DNA of 64,000 nucleotides from the NCBI RefSeq assembly GCF_019649055.1, contig NW_026570297.1, forward strand, positions 1 through 64,000, given 5' to 3'. This DNA comes from Paramacrobiotus metropolitanus. Its lineage: Eukaryota; Tardigrada; Eutardigrada; Parachela; Macrobiotidae. Made by a program: the position numbers and the translations under genes. This document shows, piece after piece, positions 51,767 to 62,298 of the stretch. Each line of letters begins with the position of its first letter. The first letter of the stretch is position 1. The notes under the pieces are model-generated. The model worked only from the letters and a program-made list of their open reading frames with translations, searched no databases and had not been told where the DNA came from.

Positions 51767-52551
51767 TTTGATGTGTTATTCCCAAAATGCCAGGCGAGCG
51801 GCGGAACAAAATTGGACAACTATTGTGACAGAACGCAAAATGGTTATTGATTCTTATTAGTGTAACGATACTTGAAAATGCTGCGATATGTTTTGAACAA
51901 TTGCACTTTGATAACATAATTACACGGTGGAATACGTGCGAGTCACGCAGAATTTACCGGTGTTGTCTTATCAGTCAAAGATGAACAGACGAACCCATCT
52001 TCAACAGCAGTACCTAATTACTGATTATCTTAACATTTTACCGCGTGGCTGCTTATCTGCTTTCCTTAAAATATATCGCTTGTCCGGCATTATGTATCGG
52101 ATCTATTATTAAATTTTCAATTGGTTTTATCGCATTGCTTTGAAGCTTGATTGTTCCCAAGCATGTAGTGTACGTAGGATGGTTTTTTATCGTTGAAATA
52201 TGACGCAAAATTATGCCGAATTATCGATAATATTACAGTAACTCTGCATAACGCGTATGAGGTCATAAGTCAGTAATACAGGCCACCGTAATGTGTATTG
52301 TACAGTGTTGTACTTGTAGCACAACGTATTCATATACCTAGGTAATTATTTTATCCGGCGTTCTCGTGAAAATCGTTTTCCGGATGTATGAAAGCAACTC
52401 CTCCCAGTACGTACTTCAAGGGCCACAAGTCACATCTTGAACTTTTTAGCTCAATAAAATGATAATTTTTCTTTATTTTACAGCGGAGTGTGCAAAAAAT
52501 AATGTTATGACGTATAAGAAGTTTGTAGGCACCTCACACAAGTTCTATAAT
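51767..52551. other. Upstream region of the aminopeptidase gene and intergenic stretch
   Basis: No gene seen. Confidence 0.5.
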
Positions 52552-53054
52552 GGTGGAGGTCAATTACATTTGGGTAAGCGTTACGCGTCAAGTAACGGGA
52601 AAACGCGTAAAAAATGTGACGTAACAGCGCTTAACCAAGCAAACATTCTGATTCGCAGTCACAAAATCTGGGATGGGTTTTCAGCTTACTTGTCCGCGTA
52701 AGCGTTGCGCTTCGACGTCGAAGCGCAACCAATACCCAAACTCCGAGTAACTCGTAACTCTCCTGCACAGATTAACAAAATTTGTGTGTGTTTGGACCAA
52801 AAGTAAATCCAACGACCCAGAGTAACAATCGAAAACTCATAATTAACTTTTTTGACGTAATACCACATTTACCACATTACAGCATTAAAAATGAGTTTTT
52901 CAGTTCCACTACGGTGTTCAATTTCTTTCTTGGCACGGAAGCGTACTCGACTCACGATTGGACGATTGTTTTTCTGCTGAGTCATGGCTGATTTTTTACG
53001 CGGTTCTCCATTACCCGTCGCGCAACAGTTACCCAAATGTAATTGACCTCCACC
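52552..53054. mobile_element. MITE with terminal inverted repeats of about 70 bp and an internal palindrome
   Basis: The left end GGTGGAGGTCAATTACATTT is matched inverted at the right end (53,035-53,054). The match continues imperfectly inwards for about 70 bp, with CGCGTAAAAAAT in both arms. In the middle is a perfect palindrome, GTTGCGCTTCGAC followed by GTCGAAGCGCAAC (about 52,704-52,729). It has no coding capacity. The target duplication is uncertain (AAT is possible). The family is unknown. Confidence 0.8.
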
Positions 53055-53069
53055 AATATGTCACTACGG

Positions 53070-53756
53070 TCAGCACGTCCGGGTAACATTAACACCGTTT
53101 ACATAAAAGAACGCATTACAACCATTGCAGTAATTATTGCAGCATGTAGCCCGGCGATTGCGGGGGCAAGTGGCTTGCGAACACGGTTCTACGTAGCACT
53201 GATTGGGATATGTCCCCGGCGGACAGCGGCTCTCGGACGGGCAACTCGGATTGGTCGGGACGTTTGGGTCACGGGAATAGCAGCGGTCCGTAACGTCGCG
53301 ACCGTTGAAATTCCACACGGCGGTGCAGTCACATGCCGCTGTACACCGAGCGCTGGGGAAGTTGAGACAGTAGGTAGCCCTCGGATTGCATGGATCGCTG
53401 GAGCATCGCGGCGACCACGGACACGTCCCTGCAAGTATTCCGATGAATCTCACATAAGTTTATTTAACAAATACGAAGATAGTCAGGTATTTCACTTCGG
53501 AAATTATTCGGCTTGCGTTTTGATTTGTTTTGCTTTATGTGACGTTGTGGGAAAACATTTTCTTCTTGTGGCCTTTATATTTACAACGGCCTTCAACAAG
53601 AGTTGTGCGCGATACTGTAATACATATATTAGAAGAACTGAGGATTTTCGTACCTGAGAAGCTTCCGGTAGCGGATTTCCGGCACTGCACAGGGTCAGAA
53701 ATTAAAATCAGTGTCCACGCTAACGCCGTAAATGTACATGTGTGTGCTCCGAACAT
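53070..53756 (-). CDS. Secreted cysteine-rich protein with two related repeats, two exons, 153 aa
   Basis: Exon 1 (53,756-53,654) encodes a signal peptide (MFGAHTCTFTALAWTLILIS...). Exon 2 (53,428-53,070) joins in phase 1 through a TTGCAG acceptor. The mature part has about 24 Cys. Two segments repeat a pattern: RATYCLNFPSARCTAACDC...FNGRDVTDRC and RATCCNNYCNGCNAFFYVNGVNVTRTC. Such Cys/NG/V repeats occur in extracellular invertebrate proteins, but I cannot name the family. It is probably secreted. A MITE begins 15 bp behind the stop codon. Confidence 0.7.
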
Positions 53757-55043
53757 TGTGTTAAAAGTACTCGAAATTCTAAAGTGTCGATATGTTAATA
53801 TGCTTCCCAAAAGCCTAAAAAATAACCTGCATTAACTAGTGTCATACAAAGTATTAAATAGTGCTTCTATGCGTTTATATACCGTCGCGAGGAAGTACTG
53901 ATGTTTGCAGCGAGTGACTTTATCTCCTTAAGGGCAGGTAAAACCTGTGCTGTTCGACAGCATATACAGATAATGCTTGGAAAAAACCAGATGTCGTGAT
54001 GATTTATTGTCTAAGGAATTAATTTTAATCAATCGAAACGAGTCAATAATTATTTTACTGTCGATACGCTATGCTGATCCGCATATTTTAACTTTTCAAT
54101 TCCGAAAAAGCAGTATGACGCATGTCTCTCATTACGTGGAACTGCGAATGTTACTCCTTGCATTACATATTGAATCTTCAAGGGTGCAAAACGTGGCTTT
54201 CTCCAGTTGCATGCTGTTTTCTGATGTTACGTCTGGGAATTCTGAAAAGTTTTGAGCATAGATGTTAAATACAAAGCTTATTAAGAAACTGGAAATGAGT
54301 AAACTTACCGAGTACATAGCGCCCAAACGTAAATCATTAGTCATTCAAATTTTTTCAGTTTCGTCATTACCCGGCATTAATTTTGTACTATAGACGTGAT
54401 CGGCATACTTAATTAAAAAGTACAAAGCTTTTGCAAGAATATCTTTTGGTGTAGTGGATTATGAAGTTTCTGTGCAGTAATTCGTTACCACGTACACTGG
54501 TTGCAGCTGAAGTTGCAAAATATGAAAACGCAAACTTAGGAATGATTTATAGGGCAGATTAGAAATAGCAGAATTTTGAAACTTTTGCCTACTTGTGCTT
54601 ACTTAAGGGTGACTAATACAATACATTTGTATCTGTACAATATTAATGTCGCCATAGTACATTTGACGTTACATTAAAAAGTGATCGTTTTTGAAAAAAT
54701 GCTCTGAGTGTGCACGTGTAGCATATGCGATGCGTATTGTCCTACACCAGTGTATGTTGCTGGTACCGGCAACATAATTACGCTTTGAAATAATATTCTC
54801 AATATACAGTACAAAAGGATGCCTGGATCTGACAGCCCTCGAGCAATAACAGCGCTAACAGAAAGCCGGGATATTAAAGCAACAGAACTGAATACAGACA
54901 CCTTAGGACGACTTAAAGCGCCCGGGGTCCGGATATTATCGAACAACTTGGGTACACACGTGCAAAAACCACTAAAGTAAAAAACATGATTACCATCGTC
55001 ACTTATACTGCACATCCACCGGTCCGCAACATAGATGTTAAAA
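53757..55043. other. Intergenic stretch upstream of NUP copy 1
   Basis: A/T-rich, with no gene recognised. Confidence 0.5.
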
Positions 55044-56185
55044 ATGGTGGCGTTGTGCATTCTCCTCCTGTTCACCGGCATCGTCCAACTCGTCCACACT
55101 CTCCCGGCTCCCAATGTACAGTACGGCCGCAGCGATGGGAAGAAGGGGTCATCAGTCCCAAAATCCTGCTGATCACCATGTTTGATAAGGAAGCTGATAT
55201 CTGGCTGAAATCGGACTACAAAATAACCGCGGTGAATGTGACCATGCCAGGATTAGCGTCGCGCTATCCCGCGGTCAACTGCGATGCCGCCGGGAATATC
55301 TGTCACATCACCACCGACGAAGGGGAGATCAACGCCGCCCTCACCCTTACCGCGCTAGTGGATTCAACGTTTTTTGACTTCAAAAAGACGTATTTTTTCA
55401 TTACCGGCATTGCCGGCATCAACCCGGATGTGGCGTCACTGGGATCGGCGACCTTTGCCAAATACGCCGTGCAAGTGGATTTGAACTATGAATTTTTTCA
55501 TGGAGATTATCCTGCGGACTGGCCGGTGGGGTACGTACCCCTGGGCGCCAAGAAACCCAACGTGATGCCGGTGTGGTTCTACGGTACCGAATTGTACGAG
55601 TTAAACGAGGCGTTACGGGACCGTGCAGTGGCCGCTGCGGCCACAGCCAAACTGACCGATCACGACAGTATTAAAAAGTACCGTCAGCAGTGGCGGCAGC
55701 GGGTGGCCCAGCAGCCGCCCGGGGTGGTGAAGTGCGACACTGCCACCGCGAATATTTATTGGAAGGGAAAAGTGCTGGGGGATTATTTCGCCAATTATAC
55801 GACAATTGTTACCGAGGGGCGGGGCCGGTACTGTACCACACAGCAGGAGGACAATGCGTCGCTGGGAGCGTTGATTCGGGGAGCGGCGCGTGGGGTGCTG
55901 GATTTCGGGAGGATTATCATCTTGCGAACGGGAGCGGATTTTGATCGGCCGGCGCCGGGGATGACGGCCGTTGAGCAGTTGCTGGGCGAACGAGGTTCGC
56001 ATGGCGGCTCCATGGCGCTGACCAATATGTTGTTGGCTGGGAAGCCGGTGGTGGATGATATTATCAGGAACTGGGATAAGGTGTTTGCAAGGGGAATAAC
56101 TGCCAAGAACTACTTGGGTGATGTGTTTAATACGCTTAATGACCCTAAACCAGGTAACGTGGCGCGCAGTAAATTGCTCTATTGA
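55044..56185 (+). CDS. Purine nucleoside permease (NUP) family protein, copy 1, one frameshift near the start
   Basis: The ATG at 55,044 opens a signal peptide (MVALCILLLFTGIVQLVHT) and PAPNVQYGRSDGKKG, matching the N-terminus of copy 2. At the G4 run 55,145-55,148 the frame changes, and the remaining 345 or so codons (from about ISPKILLITMF) are open to 56,185. The body shares KTYFFITGIAGINP, RYCTTQQEDN and FGRIII(L/M)RT with copy 2. These are marks of the NUP family (Pfam PF06516), known from fungi and bacteria for purine nucleoside uptake. It has no introns. The frameshift is either a real lesion or an assembly error; the conserved remainder favours recent loss or error. Confidence 0.8.
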
Positions 56186-57534
56186 TTACTGAATAAGAAA
56201 AAATATAGTAAAGCTTTCGAAATTAATTAAAAAATTAAATAGATTGAAAGACTAATTTAAACCACGGTTATGTATTGGAAAATTCGCTTGTTGTAAACAA
56301 AGTACTGTAACCTACCGGCATCGTTTTGCATTGCAGATTCGAAATTCATAAAGGGATACGAAGGCTAACAAATCGACGGAACTGGATACCAAAATGCTCA
56401 ACAAACTCCAATTACACAACTGGGAATTGTTGATGGGTAGCTGCATGCAGCTTTCTCAAGGAACATTTACCGAATGCACGCATTTTAAATTTTCTCCTTT
56501 GGACTCTGTCGTATAATTTAGTTTAAAGATTTACGTACCCCGAACCTTAACCTTGTCCGAAAACTTGCCATAGCTCGATGTGTTTAATTTTGAAGTGTAC
56601 GGTTGTAGCGGTAATGCAGGCTTTTTCGATGAGGTGAAAGTGAGTCGTACCGTGAAACAGATGGAACACCAATAATAATTATTTTATGACCACATTTATT
56701 GCTTTAATTTTGCAGAGTGCCGGTATCAGTAAAATAATTGAAACACTATGACAACGCCCAATTTGCGGCAGCCACTAAATTTTGGAATTATTTTCGAACT
56801 GCGCAGTATTACGAATTGTTTTCGGTAGTCACTCTATTCTTTTATTCAGATATTTGTTAATTTTTTCAGTCTCCAGAAGTTTATTTATGGTCAGTGATAA
56901 AATCTTATGATCGTAAATTCCCCCTTTTGTCCGTATGAGATACACAGCTTAATCTAGCATTTATGGGCTGCAGTCATATATCCATGCACATACTTATATG
57001 TGCGAACTTTTAAGCACAGCATCCTCCACTGCCGCGTATCTATACGATATATTACTACAAAGTAAATTAATTAAAAAGTCTGACTGCATGGTGCAGGCGT
57101 TTTCTGTGCGCCTGAAACCGAATTTGCGATCATATCGAATATGCATTACACTTCATTTGCGAGTACATACCTATTACACACAAAATCACCCGAAAAACAT
57201 TGTAAATGTGAGCGGAAGTGGGTGAATCAGGCGGGTATATTCGTGGAAGCTGCTACGTGAGCGTGGTTTACTGTAATTGGTAATTAACGTGCATGCGCTA
57301 ATGCACGTCATATATTTTGATATGATCAGAAATCTGGACGGTATACTGTATACTCCGATATAAAAACCTTGCGAGCACCACTTATTTGATAATTTATGAC
57401 AAATGTACCGTTAATTTCAGATCTCATTACGTGACGTGTGTTTATAAAAATATATATCAAAATATACATTATTTCATTTATATGCAATTTCTAACGTAAT
57501 TTTTATATTCGCGGATCGAGAACTTATAAACAAT
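56186..57534. other. Intergenic stretch
   Basis: No gene recognised. The last 300 bases are homologous to the sequence before the decayed PAN-like copy at 58,950 (GTGAGCGTGG block at about 57,255 and GTGAGCGCGG-like block near 58,745). Confidence 0.5.
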
Positions 57535-57942
57535 ATGCCTACATTACGCGTAGAAGAAGCACTTTTTCCGTTATTATTCCTCGCCGCAACACTGGCCGGC
57601 TTCGCGCTGGCCGACAACGGTATCGCCTGGAACGGCAACAACTGGGCACTGGGCTGTGATTTCAGCGGGCGTGATCTGAGCCACGCCCGCATGGCGGGCG
57701 AACAATGCGGCGGACACTGTGCCAACACGCCGGGTTGTACGCATTTTGTATGGAATAACCACGAAAGCGGTACGTGCTGGTTAAAGTACGGTGAGGTGGC
57801 GAAGTCGTGGGCCTTCAAGACGGGAGATAATTCCATGACCTGCGGAGTGACTGCTAAAGATGGATGTGATGCGCGGTGTAATTGTGGCGGATTTTACGTC
57901 AATGGGCAATGTGTGTGTTATTACTGTAAAGGGCGAAGATGA
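57535..57942 (+). CDS. Secreted PAN/Apple-like cysteine-rich protein, 135 aa
   Basis: A single-exon frame. Signal peptide residues 1-26 (ALFPLLFLAATLAGFALA). A PAN-type domain follows (WALGCDFSGRDL, GEQCGGHCANTPGCTHFVW, GTCWLKYG), the classic PAN_4 pattern seen in fungi, rotifers and other small invertebrates. A Cys-rich tail ends in CVCYYCKGRR. Such domains bind proteins or carbohydrates outside the cell; the ligand is unknown. TATAAAC lies 10 bp before the ATG, too close to be an ordinary core promoter. A decayed duplicate follows at 58,955-59,335. Confidence 0.8.
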   Translation: MPTLRVEEALFPLLFLAATLAGFALADNGIAWNGNNWALGCDFSGRDLSHARMAGEQCGGHCANTPGCTHFVWNNHESGTCWLKYGEVAKSWAFKTGDNSMTCGVTAKDGCDARCNCGGFYVNGQCVCYYCKGRR

Positions 57943-58940
57943 ACTGGCGGAGCTGCCTTAAATTATTGTGATTAACACATGTTAACGTACCATGTTATTA
58001 ACACTAATGGTACGTTAACATGTTGTAGTTATTGGGCAGTATTATCTTGTGCAGAATATCTGCTGCCATTTTTATCACTGACTTTATGTAAGCTGCACAT
58101 TTCTGCTGTCAGATTCAGGCGCCGATTTCTTTGTTACGGTATCATTCGCTTTCTTCCGCCATATATAGCAACTACGTAAATAAGATGCAACAAACGTTAC
58201 GGTTTTCGTCGTCGCGAGTCGAACCACACTAAAATTATCCATAGTTTTCATAATATCGCATTATCAGGTTTGCACATATGTCACCTACGGCGCGTTTCGT
58301 ACGCCTAAGCAAAAAAGCCGAACGCTATGTTTTGTAACTTTTGTTACTATATTCACCGTTAGTAAGGTCATGTGGTTGCGACTGTGGCGGTCAGTGCAGT
58401 CATCGACGTAACGGCACGATGTGCTCTGCATACTTATGCCTATGACCGGACCGGCACAGTAGACATCTAAACAGTGGACACACGCAGACATACTGCAGCC
58501 GCGGGTGTCACCGGTCATCTGAATCTGTGCAGAGCTCCTGTTTGGCATCGGAAAATTTTGACCATGCCTACGCCCATGCACACCAGACTTCCTGTTTGTG
58601 ACGACGGATACCCTAGAACAGTATACCAGGTTTAGTTTTGGTAGCAAATTTGTTATATCTAAAAAATCCACCCCTTGAAAACAATAAAATATGAGTGGAA
58701 GGAAGTCTAAGAACCAGCCGCGGGCGCATCCGTAGAAGCCGGTACATGAGCGCGGACTATTATAACCATCATTAACCAGTGGCAAAGTGCGTACGCGATC
58801 AGAAATCAGAGTGGACGAAAAATCTACGAATATGCTGCGAACGTAGTTATTAAACTGGCCAGCACTAAATAAACAGCTCGTTCAGCATTAACACTTTACA
58901 GCTTAAATTTTCAAATTTGCAGTATCTGTACAGATACATG
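57943..58940. other. Spacer between the PAN-like gene and its decayed copy
   Basis: Includes an inverted pair around 57,975-58,025 (GTTAACGTACCAT and ATGGTACGTTAAC). A 166-codon minus-strand frame at 58,285-58,785 shows no recognisable feature. No gene is called. Confidence 0.5.
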
Positions 58941-58954
58941 TGTATCTGTATCTG

Positions 58955-59335
58955 ACACTGTCATCGCCTGGAACGGCAACAACTTCGGCTGGACGGCTGG
59001 ACCGGTAACTGGGCACTGGGTTGTGATTTTAATGGCGGGCATGATCGGCGTAATCTGAGTCACGCCCGTATGGAGGAAATTGTGCCAACACGACGGGTTG
59101 TACGCATTTCGTGTGGAATAGACAGGAAGGCGGTACGTGCGGTTGAAGTATGGTGAGGGGAAGAAATCGGAGGCCTGCAAGACGTGGGATAATTCGATGT
59201 CCTGTGGCGTGATATCGCTAAGGATGCGTGTGATGAGCAATGTGATTGCGGGGGATCGTACGACAACGGACGATGCGTGTGTAACTGGTGTGAGAGGCGG
59301 AATGGAATGTGTAATTGGCGAATGTTTCAAGTAAT
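58955..59335 (+). pseudogene. Decayed duplicate of the PAN-like gene
   Basis: IAWNGNN, NWALGCDF, NLSHAR, TTGCTHFVW-like and WDNSMSCG blocks of the intact gene are recognisable in different frames. A 26-bp insertion lies after the first block (about 58,982-59,010), and several indels follow. The signal-peptide region is replaced by unrelated sequence. Confidence 0.75.
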
Positions 59336-60743
59336 TTTCTGCCCTTATTAGGTGTTTGCTTTACCATGTTGAATTACTACATATGATGCATTTCACCACA
59401 TTATTGATACATTACATTGATACATATGGTATTATAACTGTATGCATACTATTTATTGCCATTTTTCGTCACTGTTTTCGTTTCTCGTATTATACCAGAA
59501 ACGAAAATAATGACGATACATTACATTGTACAGCCCACTAAAAATGTGTACGAGTTGTATACATTTTCACTGGCCCGGTTGTTTGTTTTGGTATGATTCG
59601 TCTTTCTGACATAATAATACGAGGACGTAGATTAACATATTAACAGAACGTAGAATGAGAGCTAGGCGTTATTTTGTACGCCGTGATAATTTTCTCGCAT
59701 GCTGAAATATGTCGCCACTTTGTATGGATTTTGCAAAAAAATTAATACATTGTAGGCATCTACAGATACATGTACAGTACACTACTCGTAGGTTACCGAT
59801 ACCGATAAATGCCATTGTGCCGATGTACCCTAGGTATTGTCAGCATTATCCTTCGACCAGTTTAACGTCACCGATTAGCTTTTTGTTTATTTGCTCCAAA
59901 GGAGAATTGTAGAAACATGCACTGTTGACATTTTAAAAAACAATAATGTTCTACTCGACTTGCAAATACCGCAAAAAATTACAGAAACCGTCATTTCTTT
60001 TATACTACCCTAGCTCTTTACAGTGGCTATATGCTGAGTAGGCATATTGGTGCTGCACGTGCATCTAATCTATGCCCCTGCACTGACTGCACCATCGCAA
60101 AAAAATCCGTTGAAAAGTAGTTAAACAAATATCCTGCTTGTAAGAACTACACAGCACATCCCTGGATGGGCTTTAAGATGTCCCAACAAATACAGCTGCT
60201 GCTTCAGCAAATGCAAAAAGACTAAAGTTTTTATTTACAGGAATACCGGTCCATCTGTCAATCTTCTTGTCAAATCGTTTGCTTCTCGTACTTGCTACAC
60301 GGATTGTAAATTCACCGGCTTATGTAAGATGTACTACATGTGTATAATGTGCTACATGCATGTACTTACATGCTATGCAGTTTGATAAAACTAAACTCGC
60401 ATGGCCGAGTCGTTATAGTTGCGAAAAAGTATTACTTCCGGGCATTCTGTCAACCGCATCCTGTATTGGTCCAGCGTGTGAGTAATTTGCCCGGGAGGTC
60501 AGGCTGCCCATATGGACCATCTTGACGCTGGTCTGATTAATTATAATTTAATTATATTTTATAATTAATGGATCGCATTATGATCTGATGGCTGCTTAAC
60601 GAAAACCGCTCACGGCCAATTTTATATAATCACACCGGGTATATATCCACAACGCCAACCGAAACCCGGCATTTTTCCATCCGATCACTACGGGTTTATC
60701 GTCAAACCCGGCATTTTTTGCTTAGTATCACATTCAGCAAAAA
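59336..60743. other. Intergenic stretch upstream of NUP copy 2
   Basis: No gene seen. TTTTATATAATC at about 60,620 is a TATA-like sequence 120 bp before the NUP ATG. Confidence 0.5.
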
Positions 60744-61943
60744 ATGCGGGCGGTGTTCGCGGTATTGGTTGTATTGGGATGCCTGGCCACGGTATTGTCG
60801 GCACCGGCGCCGGCCCGTCGACCCGCCGTAAAATACGGTCGCAGTGACGGGAAAAAGGACGTCCTGGCGCCCAAAGTGATGATTGTCACCATGTTCTCCC
60901 CGGAAACCAACGTCTGGTTGGCGTCCAAGTACAAGCTGACCGCCATCAACGTCACCGTCCTGGGCTTCTCCTCGCGCTTCCCCGCCGTCGGCTGCAACGC
61001 CGCCGGCTCCGTCTGCGTGATGACCACCGACGAGGGCGAGATCAACGCCGCCAGTACCCTGTCAGCGTTGACCTTTTCCCCCTTCTTCAACCTGAAGAAG
61101 ACGTACTTTTTCATCACCGGCATTGCCGGCATCAACCCCAAGCTGGGCTCCATTGGATCGGTGACCTTTGCGCGATACGCCATCCAGGTGGATCTCTTCC
61201 ATGAGTTCGACGCCCGCGAACTGCCGAAAGACTGGCCGAACGGGTTTGTGGCGCTGGGCGCCCGGTACCCGAATGAGTACCCGGGGAAATTCTATGGAAC
61301 GGAGGTGTATGAGTTGAACGAGGCGTTGCTGGATAAACTGTTCACCGTGGCGTCCAAGGCCAAGCTGCAGGATAGCCCGACCGCCCGCGGGTACCGTGCC
61401 AACTACAAAACCCGCCCGGCCATCCAGCCGCCCATGTTTGTCAAATGCGACACGGCGACGAGCGATATATACTGGGGCGGGACCCCCTTGGCCGAGACCT
61501 TCGACAATTTCACCCGCGTTGTCACAAACGGCACCGGCCGGTACTGCACCACCCAGCAGGAGGATAACGGGACGCTGGGCGCCCTCCTGCGGGCGGCCAT
61601 GGCAGGGTTGGTGGATTTCGGGCGAATTATCATCATGCGCACCGCGTCGGATTTCGACCGGCCGCAACCGGGCGGCAATTCCGTGGATCTGTATTTGCAT
61701 AAGCATCATTCCGGCGGATACGAACTGTCCATTGCCAATCTGGTGAACGCCGGCGGTCCAGTGGTGGACGAGATCACCAAGAACTGGGATAAAGTGTACG
61801 CCAACGGGATTAAAGCCAAGAATTTCCTCGGGGATGTGTGGAATGACCTCAGCAGTGAGGTCAAGGCCACCTGGGGACCGTCCGCACCGGAATCGAAGCT
61901 CCGGCGGAAACGGGCGCTCGCCGTAAAATTCGCCAGAAAATAA
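60744..61943 (+). CDS. Purine nucleoside permease (NUP) family protein, copy 2, intact
   Basis: 399 codons without introns, visibly richer in G/C than its surroundings. Residues 1-20 form a signal peptide (VFAVLVVLGCLATVLSAPAPA region). The rest is a full-length NUP domain: VMIVTMFSPETNVW, TTDEGEINAASTL, KTYFFITGIAGINP, FYGTEVYELNEALL, CDTATSDIYW, GRYCTTQQEDNGTLGAL and DFGRIIIMRTASDFDRP. The family handles purine nucleosides in fungi and bacteria. The protein has no multi-pass membrane region, so it is secreted rather than a channel. The tail KLRRKRALAVKFARK is basic. The nearest relatives are probably fungal or bacterial, which would mean horizontal transfer; this is inference. Confidence 0.9.
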   Translation: MRAVFAVLVVLGCLATVLSAPAPARRPAVKYGRSDGKKDVLAPKVMIVTMFSPETNVWLASKYKLTAINVTVLGFSSRFPAVGCNAAGSVCVMTTDEGEINAASTLSALTFSPFFNLKKTYFFITGIAGINPKLGSIGSVTFARYAIQVDLFHEFDARELPKDWPNGFVALGARYPNEYPGKFYGTEVYELNEALLDKLFTVASKAKLQDSPTARGYRANYKTRPAIQPPMFVKCDTATSDIYWGGTPLAETFDNFTRVVTNGTGRYCTTQQEDNGTLGALLRAAMAGLVDFGRIIIMRTASDFDRPQPGGNSVDLYLHKHHSGGYELSIANLVNAGGPVVDEITKNWDKVYANGIKAKNFLGDVWNDLSSEVKATWGPSAPESKLRRKRALAVKFARK

Positions 61944-62298
61944 TATGGTAGAAGGATGTATTTGCCGGTGAGAAAAGTCGTAAAATTGTCGATTATTTTT
62001 GCAGTTAATTAATTCATTGAGTTGTTCTGCCGCATTCTGTGAGAACCGGTTCTGCAGATTTTATTACTTATAATTCCGATAGAATGCATTGCCAGTGATT
62101 GATTAATTTCACAAATTTTGGCACAATAATTACGTCTTCGCCGATTTACTATGGCATTTTTTTCTGTATAAAATTTAAAATTTCTCCGGAAGGATTCACA
62201 GTGTCAAAACCAAATAAACCGTCGCAGTGGCACAATCAAAGGTGTGAACTAACTGGTATAAAGCCAGTCTTAAAGGTCAACAGATTAATAAACAAAAG
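61944..62298. other. Intergenic stretch, 3' side of NUP copy 2 and the DRC11-like gene
   Basis: The convergent ends of two genes. No ORF with a recognisable motif. Confidence 0.5.

Noticed and set aside
54986-55043. Upstream start of NUP copy 1 with an unusual His/Pro/Arg-rich N-terminus
   Set aside because: The frame from 55,044 gives a proper signal peptide matching copy 2, so the other N-terminus is an out-of-frame artefact of the frameshift.
58285-58785. 166-codon minus-strand ORF between the PAN-like copies
   Set aside because: No motif, irregular composition, and part of the region is homologous to non-coding sequence before the intact PAN-like gene.
61062-61709. 215-codon minus-strand ORF inside NUP copy 2
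   Set aside because: Antisense of a G/C-rich coding gene; such frames stay open by composition.
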